Shown here: one piece after another, positions 46,994 to 55,489 of the stretch | Layout of the letters: the number at the start of each line of letters is the position of its first letter | How positions within the stretch are numbered: the first letter of the stretch is position 1 | Source: CAZWCE01 sp964632505 | GTDB taxonomy: Bacteria; Planctomycetota; Planctomycetia; Pirellulales; Thermoguttaceae | Length of the DNA stretch: 64,000 nt | Assembly: GCA_964632505.1 (NCBI GenBank) | Contig: CAZWCE010000003.1 | Coordinates: 186,001-250,000, forward strand | Direction: 5' to 3' | Notes under the pieces: model-generated | Databases searched by the model: none | What the model was told of the DNA's origin: nothing | The model's input: the letters and a program-made list of their open reading frames with translations, nothing else | Made by a program: the position numbers and the translations under genes

Positions 46994-47983
46994 GTGTATC
47001 TGGCGATCGAAATCGGCGGTACGAAACTCCAACTCGCCGTGGCGGCGACCGCAGGCGAGTCGCTGGTCGCCCAACACCGGTTCGCCATCGACCCGGCCCG
47101 GCGCGCCGAAGGGATTCTCGAGACGATTCGGAAACATGCCCCCGCGCTCATCGAGAGCCACCAAGTCCGCGCCACCGGCATCGGCTTCGGGGGACCGGTC
47201 GATCGCGATTCAGGTCGGGTGATCGAATGCCATCAGGTCGACGGCTGGAACGGTTTCCCGCTCGTCGAGTGGACGGAAGAGCACCTTCGCACCCCCGCGT
47301 GTCTGGCCAACGATTCCGACGCGGCCGGATTGGCGGAAGCCCTCTTCGGGGCAGGGCGGTCCGAACCGAGCGTCTTTTACACCAACAGCGGCAGCGGCAT
47401 CGGCGGAGCCTTGGTTCTCCGGGGACAACTCCACACCGGTCAGAGCGGCATCGCCGCAGAAATCGGGCAGATGCGTCCCGGGCCCGAGGCCGAATCGCCC
47501 GAAGCCACCGTCGAGTCGGCCGCCAGCGGTTGGGGCATCGCCCGGGGAGTGCGGCAATATCTCGACGGGCAAAAAGGCCCGCTGGCGTCGTATCTCGTTC
47601 ATTCGTTCGGCACCGAGGTGATCTCGGACGACGATCCCCGCCAACTCCTCTCGCTCTGCGACGGTTCGCCCGCCCAATTGACCACCCGGCAGATCGCCGA
47701 AGCCGCCGGCCGAGGGAACCTCATCGCCCGAGCGGCCCTCGATCGGGCCTGCCGCGTGCATGGTTGGGCGATCGCCCAGGTCGTCACGTTGCTTTCGCCG
47801 TCGATCGTCGTCGTCGGCGGCGGCGTCTCCTTGATCGAACGGCCTCTTTTCTTCGAGCCGCTCAAACGTTATATTGACCAATACGTCTTTCCCCCGCTGA
47901 AGAATCAATTCGAACTCGCCTTGGCCCGGTTCGGGGAGGAGGTCGTTCTCCGGGGAGCGATTGCCGAAGCTGCTAGGCTCTGA
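46994..47983 (+). CDS. ROK-family sugar kinase (glucokinase-like)
   Basis: A 329-residue cytoplasmic ROK protein. It begins YLAIEIGGTKLQLAV (phosphate-binding EIGGTK motif). GFGGPVDRDSG, the catalytic LANDSDAAGLAE segment, and the NSGSGIGGALVLRG stretch before the metal site follow. The C-terminal half has VVVGGGVSLI. The zinc-binding cysteines of glucokinase/NagC relatives are not obvious, so the sugar specificity is uncertain. The start is GTG at 46994 with GGAG upstream. It lies 22 bp after the DUF1080 gene, suggesting a small sugar-use operon. Confidence 0.85.
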   Translation: MYLAIEIGGTKLQLAVAATAGESLVAQHRFAIDPARRAEGILETIRKHAPALIESHQVRATGIGFGGPVDRDSGRVIECHQVDGWNGFPLVEWTEEHLRTPACLANDSDAAGLAEALFGAGRSEPSVFYTNSGSGIGGALVLRGQLHTGQSGIAAEIGQMRPGPEAESPEATVESAASGWGIARGVRQYLDGQKGPLASYLVHSFGTEVISDDDPRQLLSLCDGSPAQLTTRQIAEAAGRGNLIARAALDRACRVHGWAIAQVVTLLSPSIVVVGGGVSLIERPLFFEPLKRYIDQYVFPPLKNQFELALARFGEEVVLRGAIAEAARL

Positions 47984-48018
47984 CATTTCCCTCATATTCC
48001 ATCTGAAAGGACTTTCCG

Positions 48019-48585
48019 ATGTCTGTTGGATCAATATGGCAGGAACAGGTCAAAAGGTACTACGTTATTCCTTTGATCATCAACTCGATGCTCGTGTTGG
48101 GCGTGCTGTTCTTCGCCATGATCGCCATCATGGTCAACGACGCCGAGATGAGCGGCGCCGCGGGGGTACTCTCTCTGGTCAGCGCCCTCTTCGCGATCAC
48201 CTCCATCCCCATAGCGATGATCGCTTCCCGCCTCAACGTCCAAAACGGGGTGAAGAAATACCTCTTGCAAAGGCAACAGGCCCAAGAGGCGGCGAAAAGT
48301 GCCGGTGAGGCGTCTCCCGATCCGGAGCATTTTTCGCTCGAAGAAGAACTCGAGCCGCTGAGAAACGCTTATCAGATCCAGTTGATCATCGGCAGTGCCG
48401 TCCTCGAAAGCGCCGCCTTTTTCGCAGCCATCGCCTATTTGGTGGAAAAGAGTTATGTCCCTTTGATCTTCCTCGCCGCCCTGATCACCGCCCTCGCCTT
48501 GAGAACCCCCACGGTCGGGAAAATCACCCAATTTCTTGAAAAGTACATCGCCTTGGGGGAAACCGACCGTTTTTTCCAACGCTAG
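48019..48585 (+). CDS. Four-helix membrane protein, unknown function
   Basis: A 188-residue protein with hydrophobic segments at about 16-40 and 46-68, a polar cytoplasmic-type loop (KKYLLQRQQAQEAAKSAGEA), then segments at about 118-140 and 145-163. It ends in an amphipathic helix (IAITQFLEKYIALGE-like, actual KITQFLEKYIALGE). No family is recognised. The ATG at 48019 follows AAAGGAC with good spacing. The gene is 35 bp after the ROK kinase and 71 bp before another small membrane protein, so it could belong to the same transcript. Confidence 0.7.
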   Translation: MSVGSIWQEQVKRYYVIPLIINSMLVLGVLFFAMIAIMVNDAEMSGAAGVLSLVSALFAITSIPIAMIASRLNVQNGVKKYLLQRQQAQEAAKSAGEASPDPEHFSLEEELEPLRNAYQIQLIIGSAVLESAAFFAAIAYLVEKSYVPLIFLAALITALALRTPTVGKITQFLEKYIALGETDRFFQR

Positions 48586-48656
48586 TCTTTCCTTTCCCAA
48601 CAGGCGAACACGCGCTGGTTTCGCCGTAAGCCTCTTCTTCATCAAGGTCCGTTCCC

Positions 48657-49214
48657 ATGCTCCATCCCTTTGAAAGCCCTGTTCTGTGGATCTTTTTCGG
48701 CATCGTCGCCGCCCTGGTCGGGGGAATCGTGTTCGTCAATACACGTCGCGTCAACGCCTTGGCCACCACCGCGTTGCTCGTGTTGGCCGTCGTCGGCGGA
48801 GGGCTTCTCCTGGAACACTGGGTCGTGACCGAGTACGAGGCGATCGAAATGATGCTCGACGACTTGGCCGACGATATCGAGGCGAACGACCTCGAAGGGG
48901 TCCTCGAACACGTCTCCCCTCAGGCGACGAAAACCCGGGGACTCGCCCGAGTGAATATGGGATTGGTCGAGATCGAACACGCCAAGGCGACCGACCTGGA
49001 GGTCGACATCAACGAACTCACCACGCCACCGACCGCCCGGGTGCAATTCACCGGCATCATTCGAGGGAAGCTGAAGAGCTCGAGCGTCGTCTCGGAGCAG
49101 CCGTTTCTCGAGCGGGTAAAATTCGAGGCCCGACTCGAGAAGGGAGAAGACGGTTGGTGCTTCACCGATGAGCTCGATTTCAATCCCAAAGCGACCGGGG
49201 CAACGGCACTCTGA
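48657..49214 (+). CDS. Membrane protein with a C-terminal soluble domain
   Basis: A 185-residue protein with two N-terminal transmembrane helices (VLWIFFGIVAALVGGIVFV about 9-27, and TTALLVLAVVGGGLLLEHWV about 37-56). A soluble alpha-beta domain of about 125 residues follows (YEAIEMMLDDLADDIEANDL then VEIEHAKATDLEVDINELTT and FTDELDFNP). The C-terminal part resembles NTF2-like or lipid-binding cone folds by its helix-then-strand pattern, but I cannot assign it. The ATG at 48657 lacks a clear Shine-Dalgarno. It ends 20 bp before the convergent Gly/Tyr-rich gene. Confidence 0.7.
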   Translation: MLHPFESPVLWIFFGIVAALVGGIVFVNTRRVNALATTALLVLAVVGGGLLLEHWVVTEYEAIEMMLDDLADDIEANDLEGVLEHVSPQATKTRGLARVNMGLVEIEHAKATDLEVDINELTTPPTARVQFTGIIRGKLKSSSVVSEQPFLERVKFEARLEKGEDGWCFTDELDFNPKATGATAL

Positions 49215-49234
49215 ACGTCGCGTTGGCCAATGCG

Positions 49235-49696
49235 CTACCTTCCGATGCGAACCGGACCCGACTTCTTCGCGTTGGAACCCGATGAGCCGACGGCCGCGGG
49301 CGAAAGCCCCGCATGAGGAGCGGGGTAGGGAGAGTGATCATAAGGATGCGGATACCTCCGGTAAAGCGGTGGATGATACCCGTACCCATATCCGTAGCCG
49401 TGGTACCAGGGAGTCCCCCAACTCTCGACCGTGCTGCGAATTCTCAGAGAGCCGTCGTCGCCTCGCGCAACGCTCCTTCGATAGTTCACGCCGCTACGGC
49501 GATAGGTCGGGTCATACGGCTTCGGGGGATTCGGTCTCGGCGTGTGCTGGACGATCTGTTCGCCGGTCCGCCGGTCGTGGCTGTAACGTCCCGGCAGGAA
49601 CGTCGTCCCACCGGCTCGGACCGATCCGGCGGCAAGCGAGATCAACCCGAGCGATATCACCAGCGGCGCCGCTTGCCTCAGAATGGATTTTTTCAT
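49235..49696 (-). CDS. Secreted Gly/Tyr/His-rich protein
   Basis: A 153-residue exported protein with signal peptide MKKSILRQAAPLVISLGLISLAAGSVRA (cleavage near 28). The mature part has no known fold. It has RYSHDRRTGEQIVQHTP, SLRIRSTVESWGTPW and a low-complexity stretch of Tyr, Gly, His and Pro (YHGYGYGYGYHPPLYRR, YPHPYDHSPYP). Such stretches occur in wall or surface proteins of planctomycetes. The ATG at 49696 has GGAGAT upstream; the frame continues above it as Pro-rich shadow sequence. A lipoprotein gene lies upstream on the same strand. Confidence 0.6.
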   Translation of the reverse strand: MKKSILRQAAPLVISLGLISLAAGSVRAGGTTFLPGRYSHDRRTGEQIVQHTPRPNPPKPYDPTYRRSGVNYRRSVARGDDGSLRIRSTVESWGTPWYHGYGYGYGYHPPLYRRYPHPYDHSPYPAPHAGLSPAAVGSSGSNAKKSGPVRIGR

Positions 49697-49858
49697 GGCA
49701 GGATCTCCGGCATCGCTCCAAGCGAAACGCTTCGGCCGATGCCAACGGATTCGAGGAGAGGGAAGGGGAGGAGGAGGGGGTGACCCCGCGGAATCACCGG
49801 TAAGGAAAAGGGGAAACGCCCCATAAACACATGTTGGGGACGTTGGCAAATTCGTGGT

Positions 49859-50410
49859 TCACTTTTTCGGTTTTTCGACCATCAACATCTCTTTTTCGGG
49901 GACATACACGTAACGCTCGTCCGGATAGAGGGGAGGCAGCTCGATCCGAAGCGGCTTGACGATTTTTTCCATGAACTCTTCGTGCGATTTCGGGGCTTCG
50001 CCGTGGAGTGCTTTGTATTTGTTCATTTGATCTTGGATTTGCAAAAGCTTGACCTTCTCGCCGACGCGCCAATAGATCTTCACCGGCGTGAGGACCACGC
50101 CCTCGCCCTCGTAGTGGCCCTTGCGACCCATGCCGACCTTCGCCTCCTCGCGAACGGTTTCTCGGGCCGGGGCGGAAGCTTGCTCATCCGAGGAAGCTTC
50201 GGGGGAGTCGTCCGATTCCTGTTCGTCGGCGTCGGAGGATCCCGATTCGGAATCCTCACCGTCGGTGGTCGCCCCCTCGGTGTCGTTCTGGTCCGTTCCG
50301 GTCGAAGCAGCCTCGGGGTTCGGCGTGCCGTATTCGCAACCGACGGCGCTGCAAAGAATCGCGAGGCAGAAAAGTGCGGTCGCCGCGACATTCCATTCCC
50401 TGGTTTTCAT
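49859..50410 (-). CDS. Predicted lipoprotein of unknown function
   Basis: A 183-residue protein. The signal peptide is MKTREWNVAATALFCLAILCSAVGC with lipobox SAVGC, so Cys25 is the lipidated N-terminus. A long acidic linker follows (PEAASTGTDQNDTEGATTDG to DDSPEASSDEQAS), then a C-terminal folded region with GEGVVLTPVKIYWRVGEKVKLLQIQDQMNKY and LPPLYPDERYVYVPEKEMLMVEKP. The ATG at 50410 follows AAGGAA; an ATG at 50428 is an alternative. It is 80 bp after the surE stop and 162 bp before the Gly/Tyr-rich gene. No family is recognised. Confidence 0.7.
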   Translation of the reverse strand: MKTREWNVAATALFCLAILCSAVGCEYGTPNPEAASTGTDQNDTEGATTDGEDSESGSSDADEQESDDSPEASSDEQASAPARETVREEAKVGMGRKGHYEGEGVVLTPVKIYWRVGEKVKLLQIQDQMNKYKALHGEAPKSHEEFMEKIVKPLRIELPPLYPDERYVYVPEKEMLMVEKPKK

Positions 50411-50489
50411 GGTTCGTTCCTTATTCATTGCAAGTTTCTTTCTCGGATGCTTTCTCGAGCACCCGCTTCTGCGCCTCGGTGGCCGTTGA

Positions 50490-51362
50490 TCAGGTCCCAT
50501 CGACCTGCGAGGTATCGATCTGGTACGGCGCCGTGCGGACGCCGGGCCCTCGCGGCAACCGAAGACCTTTGTCGTCGTCCGCCGAACGGTCGTGCCGCGT
50601 GGGAAGGGTCAAATCCCAATTTTCCATCCGGCGGAGCATGTTCATTTTCGTCAGGTTGAAGTCGAGGGGGGTCAGCGCGACGCATCCCCGGGCGATCGCC
50701 GAGAGATCGGTCAGTCCCTCTTCATCCTGGGGGACGGGGCGGCCGGTCAGCCAGTAATAGGGTCTCCCCGACGGGTCGCTCCGGCGCTCGAACTTCTCCC
50801 AGTGCTGCTTCATGTCCATGGGCACGACGCAAACCTCCGGAGGGTTCTTTTCCAGGGCCGCGATGGGAATGTTCAGGTTCAAAAGCTCAGGCCCCTCTTT
50901 CTTCTGGGCAAGGACTCTCTCGATGACGTCGACCGCCACATCGGCCGCTTCCTCGAAGGGCGCGTTTTCGCCGAACTCCAGGGACACGGCCACGCTCGTG
51001 ATCCCGAAAAAAGCGCCTTCGATGGAGGCCGCCACCGTGCCGGAATACAGCACGTTGATGCCGGCGTTCAAACCCCCGTTGATGCCGCTGACGATCAAAT
51101 CGGGCGTTTGGGGCGAAAGTTCCGAAATGCCGATCTTCACGCAATCGGCCGGGCTGCCCTCGACCGCCCACCCCCAATGCTCGTCGTGGATGAACACATC
51201 CTTGATCAACAGGGGGGTCAAATACGTGATGGAGTGCCCCACGCCGCTCTGCTCGGTCGCCGGCGCCACCACGCAAACCTTGCCCAACCGTTGCAGGGCA
51301 CGCTCCAGCGCGGCCAGGCCGGGGGCGTAAATACCGTCATCGTTGGTCAATAATATCTGCAC
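50490..51362 (-). CDS. surE: 5'-nucleotidase SurE
   Basis: Metal-dependent nucleotide monophosphatase, often a stationary-phase survival protein. The 290-residue product starts MQILLTNDDGIYAPGL, with the metal-binding aspartates, and has ATEQSGVGHSIT, GSPADCVKIG and DLIVSGINGGLNAG, all family motifs. The C-terminal 40 residues (RRMENWDLTLPTRHDRSADD) extend beyond most SurE proteins. A good promoter lies at 51439-51467. The downstream gene on the same strand is the lipoprotein. Confidence 0.95.
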   Translation of the reverse strand: MQILLTNDDGIYAPGLAALERALQRLGKVCVVAPATEQSGVGHSITYLTPLLIKDVFIHDEHWGWAVEGSPADCVKIGISELSPQTPDLIVSGINGGLNAGINVLYSGTVAASIEGAFFGITSVAVSLEFGENAPFEEAADVAVDVIERVLAQKKEGPELLNLNIPIAALEKNPPEVCVVPMDMKQHWEKFERRSDPSGRPYYWLTGRPVPQDEEGLTDLSAIARGCVALTPLDFNLTKMNMLRRMENWDLTLPTRHDRSADDDKGLRLPRGPGVRTAPYQIDTSQVDGT

Positions 51363-51710
51363 GTTTCTCTACTTTCCGTTCGGCGAGAACCCCGGAAAAT
51401 CGTTTCCCGAGGGCGATTTTCGAATGGCTACAGTTTCCAATATAATCCGACGCAGGCTTCAATTCAATCGACATTCACGCAAATCCAATGTTAGCATAAG
51501 GTTAAATCATCTTTTCACTCCTTGCCCTCTTTCGATTCCATCGGTTTTCCGTCAAATCCGCGAGCTTCTTGCCGATTCCTTTCACTTTCCCCATCAAGGA
51601 AGGAATCGTGCGTGGAGGTGCCCCTGTCTTTTGGCGGAAATCTCACTATAATGGCGATTTGGCTTTTTTCCAGGCCCGGCATATTTGGCCAGAACCGCCC
51701 CGACGATTTC
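51363..51710. other. Divergent intergenic region between surE and guaA
   Basis: This 348-bp gap has promoters in both directions and no gene. The guaA -10 is TATAAT at 51647-51652; its -35 is unclear. No purine or guanine riboswitch was recognised. Confidence 0.5.
51439..51467 (-). promoter_or_regulatory. Promoter of surE
   Basis: On the minus strand TTGAAT (51467-51462) and TATATT (51444-51439) are 17 bp apart. The leader is about 70 nt. Confidence 0.6.
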
Positions 51711-53270
51711 ATGGAAACCATCTCCCAAGAACAAATTCTCGTGCTCGACTTCGGGTCGCAATACGCCCAATTGATCGCCCGGCGGGTACGCGACAACCAA
51801 GTCTATTGCCGCATCGTCCGACACGACCTTTCGGCGGAGCGCATCGCCGAGATCGCCCCCAAGGGACTCATCCTCTCGGGTGGCCCCGCCAGCGTGTACG
51901 CCGCCGGCGCTCCGCAATGCGACCCCGAGATCTTCCACCTGGGTATCCCCATTCTGGGAATCTGCTACGGCATGCAGATCGCCTGCATGGCACTCGGCGG
52001 GGAAGTCGGCAACACTCCGTCGCGCGAATACGGCCGGGCGTTTTGCCGGCTGAACGAAGAACATCCCGAGACGCGACTGTTGCGCAACGTCCCTCGAATC
52101 AGCCAGGTTTGGATGAGCCACGGCGATCAGGTGACCCGCGTGTCCGACGACTTCCTCTCGTTGGCGACGACCGAGACCTGCCCGTACGCTGCGGTCAAGC
52201 ACAAGAAAATGCCCGTCTACGGATTGCAGTTCCATCCCGAAGTGACGCATACCTCTGAAGGGCAGACGCTGCTGGAGAATTTCGTCCGCGAGATCTGCGA
52301 GTGTTCCGGCCAGTGGACGATGGGCAATTTCGCCGAAGAAACGATCGCCCGGATGAAAGAGACCGTCGGTGGCGATCGGGTCATTTGCGGCCTCTCCGGC
52401 GGGGTCGATTCTTCGGTCGTCGCGGCGTTGTTGGCCCAGGCGATCGGCGAGCAACTCTCCTGCATTCTGGTCGACAACGGCGTCATGCGCAAGGGAGAGA
52501 TCGACTCGGTGATCCGGGAATTCGCCGGCCATTTCAAGACCGATCTGCATGTCGTCCGAGCGGCGGATCGTTTCTATAAGGCTCTGGAAAACGAAGCCCA
52601 TCCACAAGAAAAACGCCGCAAGATCGGCCACATGTTCATCGATTGCTTCACCGATGAGGCGAAGAAGATCGAGAATACCAAGTATCTGGCCCAGGGAACG
52701 CTCTATCCCGATGTCATCGAAAGCGGCGGTTCGCTCGACGGCCCCGCGTCGACGATCAAACTCCATCACAACGTCGGGGGATTGCCGGAGGAACTCGGTT
52801 TCGACCTGATCGAGCCGTTGCGGGATCTGTTCAAGGACGAGGTCCGCAAGCTGGGCCTGGAGCTCGGGCTTCCCAAAGACATCGTCTGGCGGCATCCCTT
52901 TCCGGGCCCGGGGCTGGCCGTCCGCTGCCTGGGACCGGTCACGCCCGAGCGGATCGCCACGCTCCGCGAGGCCGACTCCATCGTGGTCGAAGAGATCAAA
53001 AAGGCGGAGCTCTATCGGGAGACTTCCCAGGCGTTCGCCGTGTTGTTGCCCATCCAGAGCGTCGGCGTGATGGGCGACGACCGCACCTATGAAGACGTGA
53101 TCGCCGTGCGATGCGTCACGACCGAGGATTTCATGACCGCCGACTGGAGTCACTTGCCCTACGACCTTTTGGCCCAGATTTCCACGCGCATCATCAACGA
53201 AGTGTCCGGCGTGAACCGCGTGGTGTACGACATCAGTTCCAAGCCGCCCTCGACGATCGAATGGGAATGA
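51711..53270 (+). CDS. guaA: GMP synthase (glutamine-hydrolysing)
   Basis: Converts XMP to GMP. The 519-residue enzyme joins a class I glutamine amidotransferase domain (SGGPASVY; nucleophile C85 in GICYGMQ; LQFHPEVTH) to an ATP pyrophosphatase domain (CGLSGGVDSSVVAAL) and a C-terminal dimerisation domain (PFPGPGLAVRCLG). The ATG at 51711 gives the family N-terminus METISQEQILVLDFGSQYAQ. A TATAAT at 51647 would give a leader of about 50 nt. No strong Shine-Dalgarno is present. It heads a plus-strand run of core genes up to nadK. Confidence 0.97.
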   Translation: METISQEQILVLDFGSQYAQLIARRVRDNQVYCRIVRHDLSAERIAEIAPKGLILSGGPASVYAAGAPQCDPEIFHLGIPILGICYGMQIACMALGGEVGNTPSREYGRAFCRLNEEHPETRLLRNVPRISQVWMSHGDQVTRVSDDFLSLATTETCPYAAVKHKKMPVYGLQFHPEVTHTSEGQTLLENFVREICECSGQWTMGNFAEETIARMKETVGGDRVICGLSGGVDSSVVAALLAQAIGEQLSCILVDNGVMRKGEIDSVIREFAGHFKTDLHVVRAADRFYKALENEAHPQEKRRKIGHMFIDCFTDEAKKIENTKYLAQGTLYPDVIESGGSLDGPASTIKLHHNVGGLPEELGFDLIEPLRDLFKDEVRKLGLELGLPKDIVWRHPFPGPGLAVRCLGPVTPERIATLREADSIVVEEIKKAELYRETSQAFAVLLPIQSVGVMGDDRTYEDVIAVRCVTTEDFMTADWSHLPYDLLAQISTRIINEVSGVNRVVYDISSKPPSTIEWE

Positions 53271-53412
53271 TGTCCCTTTGGAAGTCGAAGCAAGCGGGCA
53301 CATTGGCGACCGGCTTCGTCGCATGCCCCCATTTCACCCCTGATCTCCATGCTCCATCGCCGCCTCCCGCTCGCAGCGGAAGGCAACTCATTTGTCCAGG
53401 AAAGGAAAGACC

Positions 53413-53844
53413 ATGAAAGTCGCTCAAATCGAAACACCCAAGGGACCGATCAAGCTGGAACTCTTCGACGAACAGGCCCCGAAAACCGTCGAAAACTTCG
53501 AAAAACTCGCCGCCGACGGCTTTTACGACGGACTGACCTTTCACCGAGTGATCGAAGACTTCATGATCCAGGGCGGCTGCCCCGAAGGAACCGGCACCGG
53601 CGGACCGGGCTATACGTTCGAGGACGAATTCCACCCTGATTTGAAGCACGACTCGGCCGGCATTCTCTCCATGGCCAATGCCGGCCCCAACACCAACGGT
53701 TCGCAGTTCTTCATCACACACGTCGCGACCCCCTGGCTCGACGGCAAGCATTCCGTCTTCGGTAAAGTGATCGAAGGGCAGGAGGTGGTCGATTCCATCG
53801 AGCAGGGCGACAGCATGGAAAAAGTCACCATCAGCGATGCTTGA
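53413..53844 (+). CDS. Peptidyl-prolyl cis-trans isomerase (cyclophilin type)
   Basis: A 143-residue cyclophilin. Motifs in order are FHRVIEDFMIQGGCP (active-site Arg, Phe, Met and Gln), SMANAGPNTNGSQFFITH and LDGKHSVFGKVIEGQEVV. The small size and absence of a signal peptide suggest a cytoplasmic PpiB-like enzyme. The ATG at 53413 (MKVAQIETPKG) follows AAAGGAAAG; an ATG at 53392 would add seven residues. It begins 142 bp after guaA and 55 bp before xseB. Confidence 0.93.
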   Translation: MKVAQIETPKGPIKLELFDEQAPKTVENFEKLAADGFYDGLTFHRVIEDFMIQGGCPEGTGTGGPGYTFEDEFHPDLKHDSAGILSMANAGPNTNGSQFFITHVATPWLDGKHSVFGKVIEGQEVVDSIEQGDSMEKVTISDA

Positions 53845-53899
53845 TCGTCGGTAAGCTCCAGTGCACACGGAGACGGATCCGATCACCAAGGAGGGATCG

Positions 53900-54274
53900 A
53901 TGCCCCGAAAAAAAACCTCTTCGAAATCTTCGCGCGAAGGCACAAGTCGAGAATCCAACTGCTCGGAAAGCCTCCCCGAAGACGCGGCCCTGGCCGGCAT
54001 GGACTTCGAGACGGCAACCGCCCGGCTGGAAGCGATCGTCGAGAAGCTCGAAACAGGGGAGGCGCCCCTCAACGAGTCGCTCCAGGAATACGAGCAGGGA
54101 GTGCGACTGTTGCGGCATTGCCATCGCCTCCTGACGGGAACCGAGCGCAAAGTCGAACAGCTCCGTGCGTGGAACGACGACGGCAATCCGGTGCTCGATT
54201 CGATCGACCCGGAGGATTTTCGATCCGACGCGACCCGACCCGGTCGTGCCCGACGTCGCGACGAATCGCCGTGA
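53900..54274 (+). CDS. xseB: Exodeoxyribonuclease VII small subunit
   Basis: XseB partners XseA in degrading single-stranded DNA. The 124-residue protein carries the XseB helical core at about 32-85 (DFETATARLEAIVEKLETGE, then LNESLQEYEQGVRLLRHC). A 30-residue Ser/Lys-rich N-terminal extension and an acidic then basic C-terminal tail flank it, making it longer than the usual 75-85. The ATG at 53900 is preceded by GGAGGG. The large subunit XseA is not in the window. The prenyl synthase gene starts 236 bp downstream. Confidence 0.85.
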   Translation: MPRKKTSSKSSREGTSRESNCSESLPEDAALAGMDFETATARLEAIVEKLETGEAPLNESLQEYEQGVRLLRHCHRLLTGTERKVEQLRAWNDDGNPVLDSIDPEDFRSDATRPGRARRRDESP

Positions 54275-54510
54275 ACGATTCCCGATTCTCCAAAGGGCAT
54301 TCCGGGCAGAGGAGGGATCACCACCTCAACAATGCCGAAACCGCCCATGGGAAGATATGGTCCTCCGAGTGTCCATGCATGAATCAGACGAGACTCCTTT
54401 TTCGACCGCAAATCGCCCCCGAAGTCGCGTGAATGTCGCTGCGCGGTCTCCACGGCGAGGAAACTTTTTGTTTGCCTCTGCCCCCTCACTCTGGTTAGAA
54501 TGGAGTGATC

Positions 54511-55410
54511 ATGCCGAACCGGATCTCCCCCGAGTGGGAACTTCATTACAAGACGTTGCGTTCTCGCGTCAATACCGCATTGGAAGAATACCTGCGGTTG
54601 GGAGACGACTGTCCTCGTCGACTGAACGCGGCGATGCGTCATAGTTTGCTCGCACCGGGCAAGCGGATCCGTCCCCTCTTGACTCTCCTGGCCTGCCGGG
54701 CGTGTGGCGGGGAAACGGAAACGGCCCTTCCGCTCGCTTGCGCGGTGGAGATGGTTCACACCTATTCATTGATTCACGACGACCTCCCGGCGATGGACGA
54801 CGACGACCTCCGACGGGGGGAGCCCACTTGCCATGTGAAGTTCGACGAAGCGACGGCGATCCTGGCCGGCGACGCCCTGTTGGCATTCGCCTTCGAGGTG
54901 GTCGCGCGAAAGACAAAGCCCGAGGCACTGGCCGGGCAATGCTGCCGGGTACTCGCCACCGCCGCGGGACCGTGCCGGTTGGTCGGCGGCCAGGCCGACG
55001 ACATGACCTTATTCCCCCCTCGGGAACGGACAATCGAACAACTGGAGACGATCCACCGTCGAAAGACCGGTGCCCTTTTATGCGCGTCGTTGAAACTCGG
55101 CGGATTGGCCGCGGGAGGGAACCAAGAAGATCTGGTCGCCCTGGAGGCGTTCGGTGCCGAAATCGGCCTCGCATTCCAAATCACCGACGACCTGCTCGAT
55201 GCAGAGGGCGATGCCGAAAAGGTAGGAAAACGCACCCAGAAAGACCGGGAGCAAAACAAGTTGAGTTATCCCACTTTGTTGGGGATCGAAGAAAGTCGGC
55301 GGCGCGCGAAACAGGCCGTCGAGGACGGCTGCGCCCGAATCGAGCGTTTCGGTGAATCCGCAAAACCGCTGATCGCGCTGGCACAAGCCATCCCGCGACG
55401 AAGTCATTGA
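54511..55410 (+). CDS. ispA: Polyprenyl (farnesyl/geranylgeranyl) diphosphate synthase
   Basis: Trans-prenyltransferase making C15 or C20 isoprenoid diphosphates. The 299-residue protein has the substrate-binding first Asp-rich motif DDLPAMDDDD (90-99) with the preceding SLIHDD, the GKRIRP diphosphate-binding site (50-55), and the second Asp-rich motif in FQITDDLLDAEGD. The ATG at 54511 follows GGAG at 54502; a GTG two codons earlier is also possible. Product length cannot be told. Together with dxs, 79 bp downstream, it makes an isoprenoid pair, often found with xseB. Confidence 0.92.
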   Translation: MPNRISPEWELHYKTLRSRVNTALEEYLRLGDDCPRRLNAAMRHSLLAPGKRIRPLLTLLACRACGGETETALPLACAVEMVHTYSLIHDDLPAMDDDDLRRGEPTCHVKFDEATAILAGDALLAFAFEVVARKTKPEALAGQCCRVLATAAGPCRLVGGQADDMTLFPPRERTIEQLETIHRRKTGALLCASLKLGGLAAGGNQEDLVALEAFGAEIGLAFQITDDLLDAEGDAEKVGKRTQKDREQNKLSYPTLLGIEESRRRAKQAVEDGCARIERFGESAKPLIALAQAIPRRSH

Positions 55411-55489
55411 TCCTCCCGGGGGATGCCGGATCCCACCGAATCATATTCCAAGAAAGCACACGGTTTTCACGTCAGCGGGGACGATTTCC

